64,000 bases of DNA from Bacillus sp. NTK034 (GCF_017303275.1 NZ_JAFKOJ010000001.1:124001-188000), one strand, 5' to 3'; shown: positions 35,997-44,730, counted from the stretch's first letter. Notes: a model not told the origin generated them from the letters alone. Translations and numbers: made by a program.

Positions 35997-37007
35997 ATGT
36001 TAGAGAGAATAAAATTATTTAAAGCAGTAGCTGCAGCAGGTCTTATGGGAACATTGCTGCTAAGCGGCTGCGGCAGTGAAAGCACAAATGGAGATGCAGG
36101 GTCTTCTGATAAAGAAAAGGAAGAATCATTTAATATAGGAGTTACGCAGATTGTCGAGCATCCTTCGTTAGATGCGGCACTGGAGGGATTTAAAAAGGCT
36201 TTAGAGGATTCTGGTATTGAAGCAAGCTATGATGTCCAGATTGCTCAGGGGGACCAGAATAATAATCAATCCATTGCCAATAATTTTGCCGGAGATGGAG
36301 TAGACCTGATCTTTGCCAACTCTACCCCAAGTGCATTAAGTGCACTTAATGCGACGAAGGATATACCAATTGTATTTACTTCAGTAACAGATCCAGTGGG
36401 TGCGCAATTAGTAAAATCAATGGATACACCTGAAGGAAATATAACTGGTACAACAGATACACATCCTGATGCGATACCCAATATGGTTAAATTTATAGAT
36501 GAACAATTTGAGGCTGGAACTGTGGGTGTTATTTACAATTCTGGAGAACAAAACTCAGAGGTGCAGATTGAAAAGGTGAAGGAAGCTCTTTCAGGTACAG
36601 ATATGAAATTGGCCGAAGCTACCGTATCCAATTCTTCTGAAGTGAAACAGGCTGCAGAATCACTTGTCGGAAAAGCAGATGCCATCTATATTATTACGGA
36701 TAATACTGTCGTTTCTGCTTTGGAATCTGTCATTCAGGTTTCAAACGATAATGACATCCCGCTATTTGTAGGAGAGCTGGATTCTGTTAAACGCGGGGGC
36801 TTTGCTGCTTATGGATTTGACTATGAAGATATCGGATATGAAGCTGGGGAAATGGCTGCAAAAATTTTAAAAGACGGCAAGAAGCCATCCGAACTACCTG
36901 TCCAATATCCGCAGAATCTAAAGCTGGTAATCAATAAAAAGGCTGCAGAAGAAATGGGAATTGACTTAAAAGAGGAATGGAGCGAACTTGCTGAGTTTGT
37001 GGAGTAA
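35997..37007 (+). CDS. ABC transporter substrate-binding lipoprotein (TrpX-like)
   Basis: A 336-residue lipoprotein: hydrophobic signal then lipobox LSGC (Cys25). The mature part (starting FNIGVTQIVEHPSLDAALEGF) is a two-lobe periplasmic-type binding fold of the ABC_sub_bind/TrpX class, with NNNQSIANNFAGDGVDLIFA and NITGTTDTHPDA typical. It lies upstream of a permease and ATPase gene, so it forms a three-part importer. The family name TrpX suggests tryptophan or another aromatic or small substrate, but I cannot assign one. A repeat element (37022-37176) separates it from the permease gene. AAGGGGG lies 10 bases before the ATG. Confidence 0.88.
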   Translation: MLERIKLFKAVAAAGLMGTLLLSGCGSESTNGDAGSSDKEKEESFNIGVTQIVEHPSLDAALEGFKKALEDSGIEASYDVQIAQGDQNNNQSIANNFAGDGVDLIFANSTPSALSALNATKDIPIVFTSVTDPVGAQLVKSMDTPEGNITGTTDTHPDAIPNMVKFIDEQFEAGTVGVIYNSGEQNSEVQIEKVKEALSGTDMKLAEATVSNSSEVKQAAESLVGKADAIYIITDNTVVSALESVIQVSNDNDIPLFVGELDSVKRGGFAAYGFDYEDIGYEAGEMAAKILKDGKKPSELPVQYPQNLKLVINKKAAEEMGIDLKEEWSELAEFVE

Positions 37008-37021
37008 TACCAGCAATAACC

Positions 37022-37176
37022 ACCAGCGCTTACGCTTTTCACCTCGATAACTGTCTAGCGCAAGCAGCCTACCCCTTCGAGGTCACAAGCCAATCCTCCC
37101 AAAAAAGGCAACGAACGCCTTTCCGTGAGGCTTGTCTTGTGCTTGTCGGGAGTGGGCAAGGCGCTTACGCTTTCTA
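37022..37176. repeat. Second long copy of the interspersed repeat, inside an ABC operon
   Basis: A short end fragment CAGCGCTTACGCTTTTC (37024-37040) precedes CTGTCTAGCG at 37051, then a run matching the 23475 copy through CTTCGAGGTCACAAGCC, GGCTTGTCTTGTGCTTG, and ending GGCGCTTACGCTTTCT. It lacks the central block of the 23475 copy. It fills the spacer between the substrate-binding gene and the permease gene, ending 5 bases before the AAAGGGAG ribosome site. Confidence 0.75.
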
Positions 37177-37194
37177 ATAGAAAGGGAGATTACT

Positions 37195-38217
37195 ATGCCA
37201 ACAGCGATCTTTGGTTCCATTGAGGCAGGAGCAATTTATGCCTTAATGGCATTGGGAGTTTACCTATCATTCAGAATACTGGATTTTCCCGATCTGACGG
37301 TGGATGGAAGCTTTGTAACGGGCGCATCTGTAGCAGCTGTCATGATAGTAGGGGGATACAATCCATTTTTGGCAACAATGACAGCTTTGCTTGCGGGTTT
37401 TGCAGCAGGCTGCCTTACAGGCCTTCTTCATACAAAAGGAAAAATTAATGCCCTCTTGTCCGGAATATTAATGATGATCGCATTGTACTCTATCAATCTC
37501 CGGATTATGGGCAAGTCAAATGTTCCTCTGCTGTCTGAGGAAACGGCTATCACAAAGCTTACAGCATTCTGGCAGGGGCTTGGGATTGATCAGGCTATTC
37601 AAAGCCTGTTTGGGGCATTGGGAATGAGTTTCATCCCAAAGACCTGGGGTATTCTCATTTTAATGCTAATTTTAGCCTTTGCTGTGAAAGTATTGATTGA
37701 TCTTTTCTTAAAGACAGATATTGGCCTGGCCATACGCGCAACAGGCGACAATGAGACGATGATCCGCAGCTTTTCTGCTGATACAGATCTTTTGAAGATA
37801 GCTGGCTTGGGCATTTCAAATGCACTGGTTGCTTTTTCTGGAGCATTAGTGGCACAGTATAACGGATTCAGTGACGTCGGAATGGGAATCGGGATGATTA
37901 TCATCGGACTTGCATCCGTGATCATTGGAGAAGCAATCTTTGGTGCAAAAACTATTGTCCGGGCAACACTCGCTGTCATCGGAGGAGCCATCTTATATCG
38001 TATTATAGTCACTCTTGCATTAAGGGTTGAATTCCTTGAAACAGGAGATATGAAGCTAATCACAGCAGTAATCGTGATTGGCGCGCTGATTCTGCCAAAG
38101 CTTATTCAGCAGCAAAAAGAAAAGCAGAGAAAGCGGCGGAGATTAGCGGAAGCGAAAAAAACTAATGCTTACGGGAAAAGTGGTGAACATCTTGCTGCAA
38201 TTAAATCAGATTCATAA
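37195..38217 (+). CDS. ABC transporter permease (TrpY-like)
   Basis: A 340-residue membrane protein of the BPD_transp_2 (branched-chain/ribose type) class, with about eight hydrophobic segments. IEAGAIYALMALGVYLSFRILDFPDLTVDG at the N-terminus, IRATGDNETMIRSF near residue 180 and LGISNALVAFSGALVAQYNGFSDVGMG are family stretches. The start at 37195 follows AAAGGGAG at six bases. The upstream open frame is repeat sequence and is not coding. Its C-terminal tail is rich in Lys/Arg and overlaps the ATPase start. Confidence 0.9.
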   Translation: MPTAIFGSIEAGAIYALMALGVYLSFRILDFPDLTVDGSFVTGASVAAVMIVGGYNPFLATMTALLAGFAAGCLTGLLHTKGKINALLSGILMMIALYSINLRIMGKSNVPLLSEETAITKLTAFWQGLGIDQAIQSLFGALGMSFIPKTWGILILMLILAFAVKVLIDLFLKTDIGLAIRATGDNETMIRSFSADTDLLKIAGLGISNALVAFSGALVAQYNGFSDVGMGIGMIIIGLASVIIGEAIFGAKTIVRATLAVIGGAILYRIIVTLALRVEFLETGDMKLITAVIVIGALILPKLIQQQKEKQRKRRRLAEAKKTNAYGKSGEHLAAIKSDS

Positions 38218-38986
38218 AGTATTTAATGAGGGAACTCCAGACGAAAAAACAGCGCTTCACAGAATCGATCTTCATTTAAAGCCAGGCGACTTCATGACGG
38301 TTATCGGCAGTAATGGAGCGGGAAAATCTACTCTTATGAATATGATTTCCGGCAAATTGATTCCTGATATAGGAGAAGTGCTGGTTGATGGCACTGATGT
38401 CACTCTTGTGAAGGAACATAAAAGATCCAGGCTGATTGGACGCGTTTTCCAGGATCCGATGGCAGGAACAGCACCCTCCATGACGATAGAGGAAAATCTG
38501 GCCATTGCTTATTCGAGAACTATGGTGCGAGGCCTTCGCAAAGGTGTTTCCAAGAAACGCCGCGACTTTTTTCAGGAAAAGCTGGAAATGCTGCATCTTG
38601 GATTGGAAAACAGGCTTTCAGCAAAAGTCGGACTGCTGTCAGGGGGAGAAAGGCAGGCATTATCCCTTTTGATGGCGACTTTCACAGAGCCTAAAATACT
38701 GCTTTTGGACGAACATACCGCTGCCTTGGACCCTGCTCGTGCAGAATTGATTACCAGCCTTACGAAAGAGATTGTGGAAACATATAAACTTACCACGTTA
38801 ATGGTGACTCACAATATGCAGCAGGCACTTGACCTGGGAAATAGGCTGATCATGATGGACAAAGGCCAGATCATTTTTGAAACAAATGAAGACCAAAAGA
38901 AAGATTTGACTGTCGAAAAACTGCTTGAAGAATTCCAAAAAATCCGCGGAGAGAAAATGAGCAGCGACAAGGCTGTATTAATCTAA
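38165..38986 (+). CDS. ABC transporter ATP-binding protein (TrpZ-like)
   Basis: A 273-residue ABC ATPase: Walker A GSNGAGKST near residues 55-63, signature LLSGGERQALSLL near 158-170, Walker B ILLLDEHTAALDP near 178-190, and VTHNM. It overlaps the permease gene by 53 bases; ATG at 38165 is used, though GTG at 38180 or 38183 with GGGAAAA upstream could be the real start. It is the last gene of the three-part importer and ends before a hairpin. Substrate unknown. Confidence 0.9.
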   Translation: MLTGKVVNILLQLNQIHKVFNEGTPDEKTALHRIDLHLKPGDFMTVIGSNGAGKSTLMNMISGKLIPDIGEVLVDGTDVTLVKEHKRSRLIGRVFQDPMAGTAPSMTIEENLAIAYSRTMVRGLRKGVSKKRRDFFQEKLEMLHLGLENRLSAKVGLLSGGERQALSLLMATFTEPKILLLDEHTAALDPARAELITSLTKEIVETYKLTTLMVTHNMQQALDLGNRLIMMDKGQIIFETNEDQKKDLTVEKLLEEFQKIRGEKMSSDKAVLI

Positions 38987-38993
38987 AAGGAGA

Positions 38994-39032
38994 CCGGACA
39001 AAAGGCTTTTCGCTTTGTCCGGCTTGTTTGTT
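38994..39032 (+). terminator. Terminator after the ABC operon
   Basis: CCGGACAAA pairs with TTTGTCCGG, followed by CTTGTTTGTT. Confidence 0.75.
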
Positions 39033-39085
39033 CTTGGAGATATTCCAGTAAAAAGCATACCGAGCGCAGCGATATGCCTACTTTT

Positions 39086-39637
39086 TCATGGATAATACAT
39101 GACTGCCTGGTAGCGAATCAGTTCGTCTCCGATATTTTTATACGTATGCACTTTATTTGCTGAGAATTTTATTGAATTTCCGGGGCGGACAGTGATTCGC
39201 TGGTCTCCGATCTCTATTTCAAGCGTTCCGGACATGACAGTGATATATTCTTCAACACCCTCATTATGTTTATCAGATGTATGCTGACAGCCCGGTTCAA
39301 TTTCGACTGTGAAGATCTCGAATTTCTTGCGGGGATCAAAAGGGAACACGGGATAAACCCTGTATCTGCCCATGCTCTCCATTATTGGAGTTAGAGTTTT
39401 CAATTCTATGAGTTGGATATCTGATGGTTCCTCATGAATAAGTGAGGAAAATGAAACCTGAAGGCCGCTCGCGATTTTCCATAGGGTGGTGACAGTCGGG
39501 TTGGATTCCCCCCGCTCAATCTGCCCCAGCATCGCCTTGCTGACCCCGGTTATTTCTGCCGTTGCATCCAGGCTGTAACCTCTTGTTTTTCGAATATTCC
39601 TCAGGTTTTCCCCAATACTTTTTTGAATATTCTCCAT
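39086..39637 (-). CDS. XRE-cupin transcriptional regulator
   Basis: A 183-residue two-domain regulator. An N-terminal XRE helix-turn-helix (LRNIRKTRGYSLDATAEITGVSKAMLGQIERGE) is followed by a C-terminal cupin with TSDKHNEGVEEYITVMSGTLEIEIGDQ. Such proteins sense a small ligand through the cupin. The start at 39637 follows GGAGG by five bases; the TTG four codons up lies before that site. It is divergent from azlCD, across a 136-base A/T-rich gap with inverted ATATACTAT/ATAGTATAT arms (39682-39690, 39724-39732), so it likely controls azlCD. That link is inferred only. Confidence 0.88.
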   Translation of the reverse strand: MENIQKSIGENLRNIRKTRGYSLDATAEITGVSKAMLGQIERGESNPTVTTLWKIASGLQVSFSSLIHEEPSDIQLIELKTLTPIMESMGRYRVYPVFPFDPRKKFEIFTVEIEPGCQHTSDKHNEGVEEYITVMSGTLEIEIGDQRITVRPGNSIKFSANKVHTYKNIGDELIRYQAVMYYP

Positions 39638-39773
39638 TATATCCTCCAAACTTATTGTGTAATATAACGCACGAATGTATAATATACTATATCAATGCAT
39701 CATTCTTTAATATTAAGTCTATTATAGTATATTTTTCAGGTTTAGTATTATATTTTTTAAGGCGGTGAGCATT

Positions 39774-40502
39774 ATGGCAGAACTTGCAGTCGGCAAGCCT
39801 TCCGGAGAGTATAGGAAAGGGGTGCAGTCGGGAATCAGCATCGCGATAGGATATGCACCAATCGCTTTAACATTTGGGCTGCTCGCCAAAACAACTGGTC
39901 TTTCAATTGGTGAAACAGCTTTAATGAGTTTGCTCGTATTTGCGGGGGCAGCACAGTACATATCCCTGAGCCTTCTTTCATTGGGAACGGGTATATTTGA
40001 AATTGTTTTGACAACATTTATTGTGAATATCAGGCACTTCTTAATGTCAACCTCTCTTAACGAAAAGTGGGATGATGAACAGGATGCTAACAAGGTAATT
40101 TTGTCTTTTGGGATTACGGACGAAACTTTCTCAGTTGCAGCAGTACGTGAAGATAAGGTAACAAGCGGTTATATGCTTGGGCTTATTTCGGTTTCCTATG
40201 CAAGCTGGGTCATTTGCTCTGGGCTTGGGCACCTAATTGGTGCGAGCCTTCCGCAAACCTTGCAGGAAAGCATGTCTGTTGCACTTTATGCCATGTTTGT
40301 CGGCCTTCTTGTTCCGTCTATGAAAAAGAGTGCAAAAGTTGTATTTCTTGCGGCGCTGGCAGCATGTTTTAACATGATTTTTACTTTGACTAATATGTTA
40401 TCGACAGGATGGGCAATTGTACTGGCCACGCTTTTATCGGCTGTAATAGTAGAATGGATTGAAAGTATAAAAAACAGGCAAAGGGGTCAGGGGCATGAGT
40501 AG
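39774..40502 (+). CDS. azlC: AzlC family amino-acid exporter subunit
   Basis: A 242-residue membrane protein, the large subunit of the AzlCD branched-chain amino-acid exporter. SGISIAIGYAPIALTFGLLAKTTGLS and the FAGAAQYISLSLL stretch are typical, with six to eight helices. ATG at 39774 follows AGGCGGTGA at five to six bases; the GTG three codons upstream lies inside that site. Its end overlaps azlD by eight bases. Divergent from the XRE-cupin regulator. Substrate may be branched-chain amino acids or analogues; family evidence only. Confidence 0.9.
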   Translation: MAELAVGKPSGEYRKGVQSGISIAIGYAPIALTFGLLAKTTGLSIGETALMSLLVFAGAAQYISLSLLSLGTGIFEIVLTTFIVNIRHFLMSTSLNEKWDDEQDANKVILSFGITDETFSVAAVREDKVTSGYMLGLISVSYASWVICSGLGHLIGASLPQTLQESMSVALYAMFVGLLVPSMKKSAKVVFLAALAACFNMIFTLTNMLSTGWAIVLATLLSAVIVEWIESIKNRQRGQGHE

Positions 40503-40800
40503 CCAAGTCGTGTGGATGATTATTGGAATGGCAGCAGTTACTTATATCCCAAGGCTTCTGCCTTTTGTGCTTTTTAAGGGGAAGGAGCTTCCCGGGTTTG
40601 TTCAGGGGATATTAAAGAATGTGCCGTATGCGACTTTAGGGGCACTCATTTTTCCAGGCATTCTGTTTATAAATGAAGATCTTTGGTTTGGGCTGCTCGG
40701 GGCAGCTGCTGCCTTTCTAGCTGCCTTTTTAGGTGCAAATGTGATTGTTGTCGTATTAGGATCAATTGCTGTGTTATCTGTATATTCTTTCTTATTTTAG
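40495..40800 (+). CDS. azlD: AzlD family exporter small subunit
   Basis: A 101-residue membrane protein, partner of AzlC. VWMIIGMAAVTYIPRLLPFVLFKGKELPGF at the N-terminus, then VPYATLGALIFPGILF is the family signature; three to four helices. Its ATG overlaps the azlC stop by eight bases, so the two are co-translated. A hairpin terminator follows. Confidence 0.9.
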   Translation: MSSQVVWMIIGMAAVTYIPRLLPFVLFKGKELPGFVQGILKNVPYATLGALIFPGILFINEDLWFGLLGAAAAFLAAFLGANVIVVVLGSIAVLSVYSFLF

Positions 40801-40824
40801 AAAAGATTATTATTGATGTTCTTT

Positions 40825-40853
40825 AGCCGGTTCCTTCGAGAACCGGCTTTTTC
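40825..40853 (+). terminator. Terminator after azlCD
   Basis: AGCCGGTTC pairs with GAACCGGCT around a short loop, followed by TTTT. Confidence 0.88.
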
Positions 40854-40974
40854 AATAGAACTGCTGGAATAGGCTATTATCTTTTAAGTAATGATTGTCC
40901 CATCAAAATAGTTCTAATTACAGATTTTTATACTAAACTAAATATAGAAAGGTTGTACCATAAGGGGGGATCAG

Positions 40975-42267
40975 ATGGCGCGGAAATTAGGCTTTTACGG
41001 GGCGCTCGCCTTTTTTGTATACGGTTTATTTTTTTATTGGTATTTATTCTATTTTGCTGACAGCAGTCTGCCGTTTGAGTATGAAGGCTCACGTGCAGAT
41101 CCGGCAACTTTCCTGAACGGCAGGGAACTGATGCTCAGTGAGGAATATTCTAAAATAAGAAACCTGCTGTTTTTTATTTCTACACCTTTTGAATGGATTT
41201 TCTATTTATTCATTCTTTTATTTGGATTATCGAAGGCTTTTAAGAAGTGGGCTGAGCAGACTGCGCCTTATAAATTTCTGCAAACGGCGATATATTTAAT
41301 TTGGCTTTCTTTTTTCGCGTTTATGGCCACAATGCCATTAAGCTATATCAGCTTTTCACTTTCAAAAACGTATAATATCTCAACTCAGAGCTTTAGCGGG
41401 TGGATGAAGGATGAGCTCATAGATTTTTGGGTTAATTATGGAATGATGGTTCTTATTGTGTCTGTACTGTACTGGCTGATTAATAAGAGCAGGAAAAGAT
41501 GGTGGCTTTATGCCTGGCTTTTGTCTGTTCCATTTACCTTATTTATGATGTTCCTGCAGCCGGTTGTCATTGACCCTCTTTATAATGATTTCTATCCTTT
41601 GAAAAACAAGGAACTTGAAACAAAAATTCTTGATTTGGCCAGCCAGGCTAAAATACCGGCGGAACATGTCTTTGAAGTCGATATGGCAGAGAAAACAAAT
41701 GCGCTGAATGCATATGTGACAGGCATCGGATCAAATTCAAGAATTGTTCTATGGGATACAACACTGAATAAATTAACTGATGATCAGATCCTGTTTATAA
41801 TGGCACATGAAATGGCCCACTACGTGGAAAAGCATATATACATCGGAATTGGCGGTTACTTGCTGCTTTCCCTGCTGGGGCTTTATATGACAGCCAAATT
41901 AATGGAGAAAGCAGTCGATAAATGGGGAAGGGCGCTAAAAATTCCTGCGGTAAATGATATTCGGTCCCTGCCGCTGTTTTTGATGATTCTTTCGATGCTG
42001 CTCTTTATTTCAAGCCCCCTATCCAATCTTGTTTCACGGTATCAGGAAACAAGGGCAGACCATTATGCCATCGAAATGACGAAGGATTCAAAAGCAGCAA
42101 TAGGAACATTTCAGGAACTGACACGTGCGGGTCTAAGCCAGGTTAATCCGCCGCTTCTCGTAAAAATATTCCGGTATGGACATCCAACCATGCTTGAGCG
42201 TATTTCCATGCTTGAAGAATATGAAATGGAACAGAGGCAAAAAGAACGGGAGCAGGCGGCAGACTGA
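40975..42267 (+). CDS. yhfN: M48 family membrane metalloprotease (YhfN-like)
   Basis: A 430-residue membrane protease of the Ste24/M48 class. Several membrane helices fill residues 5-190, then the zinc motif HEMAH (in IMAHEMAHYVEKH near residue 278), and the distal Glu in ETRADHYAIEMT near 360. Two more helices lie between these. Such enzymes cleave membrane-protein or peptide substrates. ATG follows GGGGGGA. It is transcribed alone with a hairpin terminator at its end. Match to B. subtilis YhfN by length, layout and position. Confidence 0.9.
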   Translation: MARKLGFYGALAFFVYGLFFYWYLFYFADSSLPFEYEGSRADPATFLNGRELMLSEEYSKIRNLLFFISTPFEWIFYLFILLFGLSKAFKKWAEQTAPYKFLQTAIYLIWLSFFAFMATMPLSYISFSLSKTYNISTQSFSGWMKDELIDFWVNYGMMVLIVSVLYWLINKSRKRWWLYAWLLSVPFTLFMMFLQPVVIDPLYNDFYPLKNKELETKILDLASQAKIPAEHVFEVDMAEKTNALNAYVTGIGSNSRIVLWDTTLNKLTDDQILFIMAHEMAHYVEKHIYIGIGGYLLLSLLGLYMTAKLMEKAVDKWGRALKIPAVNDIRSLPLFLMILSMLLFISSPLSNLVSRYQETRADHYAIEMTKDSKAAIGTFQELTRAGLSQVNPPLLVKIFRYGHPTMLERISMLEEYEMEQRQKEREQAAD

Positions 42268-42283
42268 TTTGACAATAACATGA

Positions 42284-42314
42284 GAAAAAGCAGGCCATGT
42301 GGCTTGCTTTTTTA
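42284..42314. terminator. Bidirectional terminator between yhfN and the S51-like gene
   Basis: AAAAGCA-g-GCCA, TGT, GGC-t-TGCTTTTTT; overlaps the last codon of the S51-like gene on the other strand. Confidence 0.8.
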
Positions 42315-42956
42315 CGTTTCATTCTTATAAATATGTATGCTGCCTTCAATATCAGTCTGAATTTCATTATAAAAATAAATGCCTGCATCATCATCAATTC
42401 CATAACCAGTCGTGACATTGGCTTTCCAAACTGCCCTCTTTAAATTTTCCCCTTCATTCCATTTAGTGAAATGGACACTTATGACACAATCCCTGATTAA
42501 CCCGATTCCCTTCAGAAAGAGATGCTGTTCTCTAGGCGTATCAATAGGGGGAATTATGCAATGCTCCGGGATGATTAGGGCACCTGCAGAAAAACCTGCT
42601 ACAGGAATACCGTTCATGTACATTTTGCCAATGTGTTCTCCCACTTCAGTATCCACAATAAAACTTCTGTATTTTTCCGTTTCACCGCCTCCAATGATGA
42701 TGCCGGAACAGGACGCCAATTCTTGAAGAAAAGATTCTGAAGGTGCAGGGGAAAGCGGCAGATAACAGAAATTCCTGGCCCCATTTTGAATTAAGCCAGC
42801 AGTATACTTATTCATATAGCCTTCCCAGCCTTCCCTTTCCAAAAAGAGTATAGCTATTTTGCCAGCCGCTCCGGAAGCCAGTTCTGCAAACTTTTTTCCA
42901 AGCCTTTGCCCGAATGGAGGGCTTCCGCCCATTAAAAATAAATGCCTGCTGTCCAT
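42312..42956 (-). CDS. Peptidase E / cyanophycinase-like (S51) protein
   Basis: A 214-residue protein with the S51 fold: LFLMGGSPPF at the N-terminus, SGIIIGGGETEKYRSF near residue 84, and the nucleophile elbow VAGFSAGALI (Ser near 122). A histidine in ISVHFTKWNEG is near 160. S51 members cut Asp-X dipeptides or cyanophycin peptides. ATG has no strong site (only GGCAGGAG about 9 bases upstream). It stands between yhfN and yhzC; the yhzC terminator at 42980-43007 lies directly upstream. Substrate is uncertain. Confidence 0.8.
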   Translation of the reverse strand: MDSRHLFLMGGSPPFGQRLGKKFAELASGAAGKIAILFLEREGWEGYMNKYTAGLIQNGARNFCYLPLSPAPSESFLQELASCSGIIIGGGETEKYRSFIVDTEVGEHIGKMYMNGIPVAGFSAGALIIPEHCIIPPIDTPREQHLFLKGIGLIRDCVISVHFTKWNEGENLKRAVWKANVTTGYGIDDDAGIYFYNEIQTDIEGSIHIYKNET

Positions 42957-42979
42957 TAATTTTCTCCTGCCTTATTAAA

Positions 42980-43007
42980 ATAAAATACCCCGCTGATTGG
43001 CGGGGGC
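42980..43007 (-). terminator. Terminator after yhzC
   Basis: Minus strand CCCCGC-caatca-GCGGGG followed by TATTTTATTTT. Confidence 0.75.
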
Positions 43008-43018
43008 AAACTGTTTTT

Positions 43019-43255
43019 CTAAGTGCCAAAACGTTTGGAAAGTTCTTTGTACTGCTTTGATAAATTCATAAATGACGGTTTATTTCCTTCATCAATTGCT
43101 GCGTTTATTTTATTCATCAGCTTTTCTTTCTCAGTATTCAGCAGAATTTCGGAAATTAGCATATCAATATAAAGGTCAAGAACAAAAGAATCCTTATGGT
43201 TTTTCCGCTTCATCGCACTGGTTTTCATTAATTCGGTGTATGATTTTTCCTTCAT
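43019..43255 (-). CDS. yhzC: IDEAL-domain small protein (YhzC-like)
   Basis: A 78-residue protein with a C-terminal IDEAL domain (LDLYIDMLISEILLNTEKEKLMNKINAAIDEGNK). IDEAL domains occur in small Bacillus proteins including ComK-locus YhzC. The start at 43255 follows AGGGGTG; the frame 18 codons longer is A/T-rich and lacks a site. It is divergent from comK as in B. subtilis. Function unknown, maybe protein-protein contact. Confidence 0.85.
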   Translation of the reverse strand: MKEKSYTELMKTSAMKRKNHKDSFVLDLYIDMLISEILLNTEKEKLMNKINAAIDEGNKPSFMNLSKQYKELSKRFGT

Positions 43256-43321
43256 GGAAATCACCCCTGAGCTTTTTAATATTATATGGAATTGCCGCTG
43301 AATATTCAACTAAGTTTTTTA

Positions 43322-43369
43322 AATTTTTAGAAAATATTTTCGGAATGTCTAAATTGTGAACAATTTAGA
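43322..43369. promoter_or_regulatory. Regulatory region of comK: CodY-like box and 22-bp palindrome
   Basis: AATTTTTAGAAAATA (43322-43336) matches 13 of 15 positions of the CodY motif AATTTTCWGAAAATT. At 43348-43369 arms TCTAAATTG and CAATTTAGA form a perfect palindrome around TGAA. No standard ComK box (AAAAN5TTTT pair) was found by eye. Both lie in the yhzC-comK divergent gap. Confidence 0.6.
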
Positions 43370-43455
43370 AACTATTGAATAAATTAGTAATTTTTAGATA
43401 AATTGGTGTTAATATGGAAAAGTGAGAGCGAAATAAAAAAGGAGATGAAAACATA

Positions 43456-44010
43456 ATGAACCATAATACCCAAATGATCGAAGAGTATGAAGTCAATCCA
43501 AATACAATGATTATCAAACCCCTCTCTTATGGGCTAAAAGTTTATTCGCAAATCTGGGAGCTTGATGATGAGGTAACTTCCCCTTTTAAGCCGGTCGATA
43601 TAATAAAAAGCAGCTGCAGATATTTTGGATCAAGCTATGAAGGCAGAAAAGAGGGTACACGCCAATTAACCGGCATTACCCATAAAGCTCCGATAACGAT
43701 CGACCCCACAAATTTCATTTATTTTTTCCCGACGGCCTCTCCTAACAATCTTGAATGCATCTGGATTGCATTGGATCACATCAATTATTTCAAGCGAGCG
43801 GAAAACGCACATACTCAAGTGGTTTTTAAGAATAAGCAAAGCTTCATCATTCCAGTATCTTATACTACTCTTAATAATCAGGTGCTCAGAACAGCTTTAC
43901 TAAAAACAACATTGATAAGAAGGATAGAAGATTCAGAGAGAAAAGCACTGTACTTTGTGAATGGTTCCAAAATAATGAATGCTTCGGAGAGAACTGGAGC
44001 CTACCAATAG
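43456..44010 (+). CDS. comK: Competence transcription factor ComK
   Basis: A 184-residue regulator matching ComK: EEYEVNPNTMIIKPL at the N-terminus, then CRYFGSSYEGRKEGT (near residue 54) and KAPITIDPTNFIYFFPTASPNN (near 77). The C-terminal part has the LIRRIEDSE segment. ComK switches on DNA uptake genes. GGAG precedes ATG at about 10 bases. The 200-base upstream gap with yhzC holds a CodY-like box and a large palindrome. Presence indicates potential for competence, not proof. A terminator follows the gene. Confidence 0.95.
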   Translation: MNHNTQMIEEYEVNPNTMIIKPLSYGLKVYSQIWELDDEVTSPFKPVDIIKSSCRYFGSSYEGRKEGTRQLTGITHKAPITIDPTNFIYFFPTASPNNLECIWIALDHINYFKRAENAHTQVVFKNKQSFIIPVSYTTLNNQVLRTALLKTTLIRRIEDSERKALYFVNGSKIMNASERTGAYQ

Positions 44011-44028
44011 AGAAGGGAAAGGATAACT

Positions 44029-44060
44029 AAGAAGCATGCGGAATTTCATGCTTCTGTTTT
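44029..44060 (+). terminator. Terminator after comK
   Basis: AGAAGCATG pairs with CATGCTTCT across about eight bases, followed by GTTTTCC. Confidence 0.75.
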
Positions 44061-44108
44061 CCGTGTGTGTATTACCTTATTAGCTGCAGGCTTTTCTTAT
44101 TACAAATA

Positions 44109-44498
44109 TTAATTTGCCTTCAGATTTTTTCCTGGACCATGCCTAGGTTTTTTAATAAGATAATAGGTCATCAGCTCCTGGACTTTATTTCGGATGCGGG
44201 GGTTAAAGTAATTATGGTGCTCCTCATATCCTTTGTAAAGGAACATGAACATAGTAAATGCCTCATCTCTCTTTATTTCCTGTACCTTTAGCTGGTGTTT
44301 ATTCATATAGCGTTTTACCTCAGAGAGTTCACTTTGAATGACCTTCATTGTTTCTTCAACCAAATCAATATAAGGCTGTTTTAGTTTAAATGGGCTTTTA
44401 TTAATGACGATGGAGTCCCGATTTAGAATGGTTAGCACCATTGGCAAATATATAGCCTGCTCCATGATATTACGGTCTTCCTCAGGAATTCTGGTCAT
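44109..44498 (-). CDS. YhjD-like helical protein, unknown
   Basis: A 129-residue, mostly helical hydrophilic protein starting MTRIPEEDRNIMEQAIYLPM. Charged/hydrophobic repeats (VEETMKVIQSELSEVKRYMNKHQLKVQEIKRDEAFTMFMFLYKGYEEH) suggest an all-alpha fold. It resembles the B. subtilis YhjD group in its N-terminal motif and position near comK. GGGAG precedes the ATG. No catalytic motif or membrane helix is visible. Function unknown. Confidence 0.7.
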   Translation of the reverse strand: MTRIPEEDRNIMEQAIYLPMVLTILNRDSIVINKSPFKLKQPYIDLVEETMKVIQSELSEVKRYMNKHQLKVQEIKRDEAFTMFMFLYKGYEEHHNYFNPRIRNKVQELMTYYLIKKPRHGPGKNLKAN

Positions 44499-44730
44499 AT
44501 TTTTTCTGCTCCCTTAATCAATAGTATCCTGTTAGTGACACAGAACAAGTGTTCTTATTTAATTTTACAAAGGAATGTTTTTTCTTGCAAGAGCCTATAT
44601 TTGTCGAAACGCTGTTATTCTTCATCATTTCCAATAATTAAAAAAAATTTCAGCCAGCAGCTTATTGAGAAGGGATTTTATTTCTGATGTCGAAATAAAT
44701 AGAACAGCACAGTTAGGAAGGATGGAGTAA

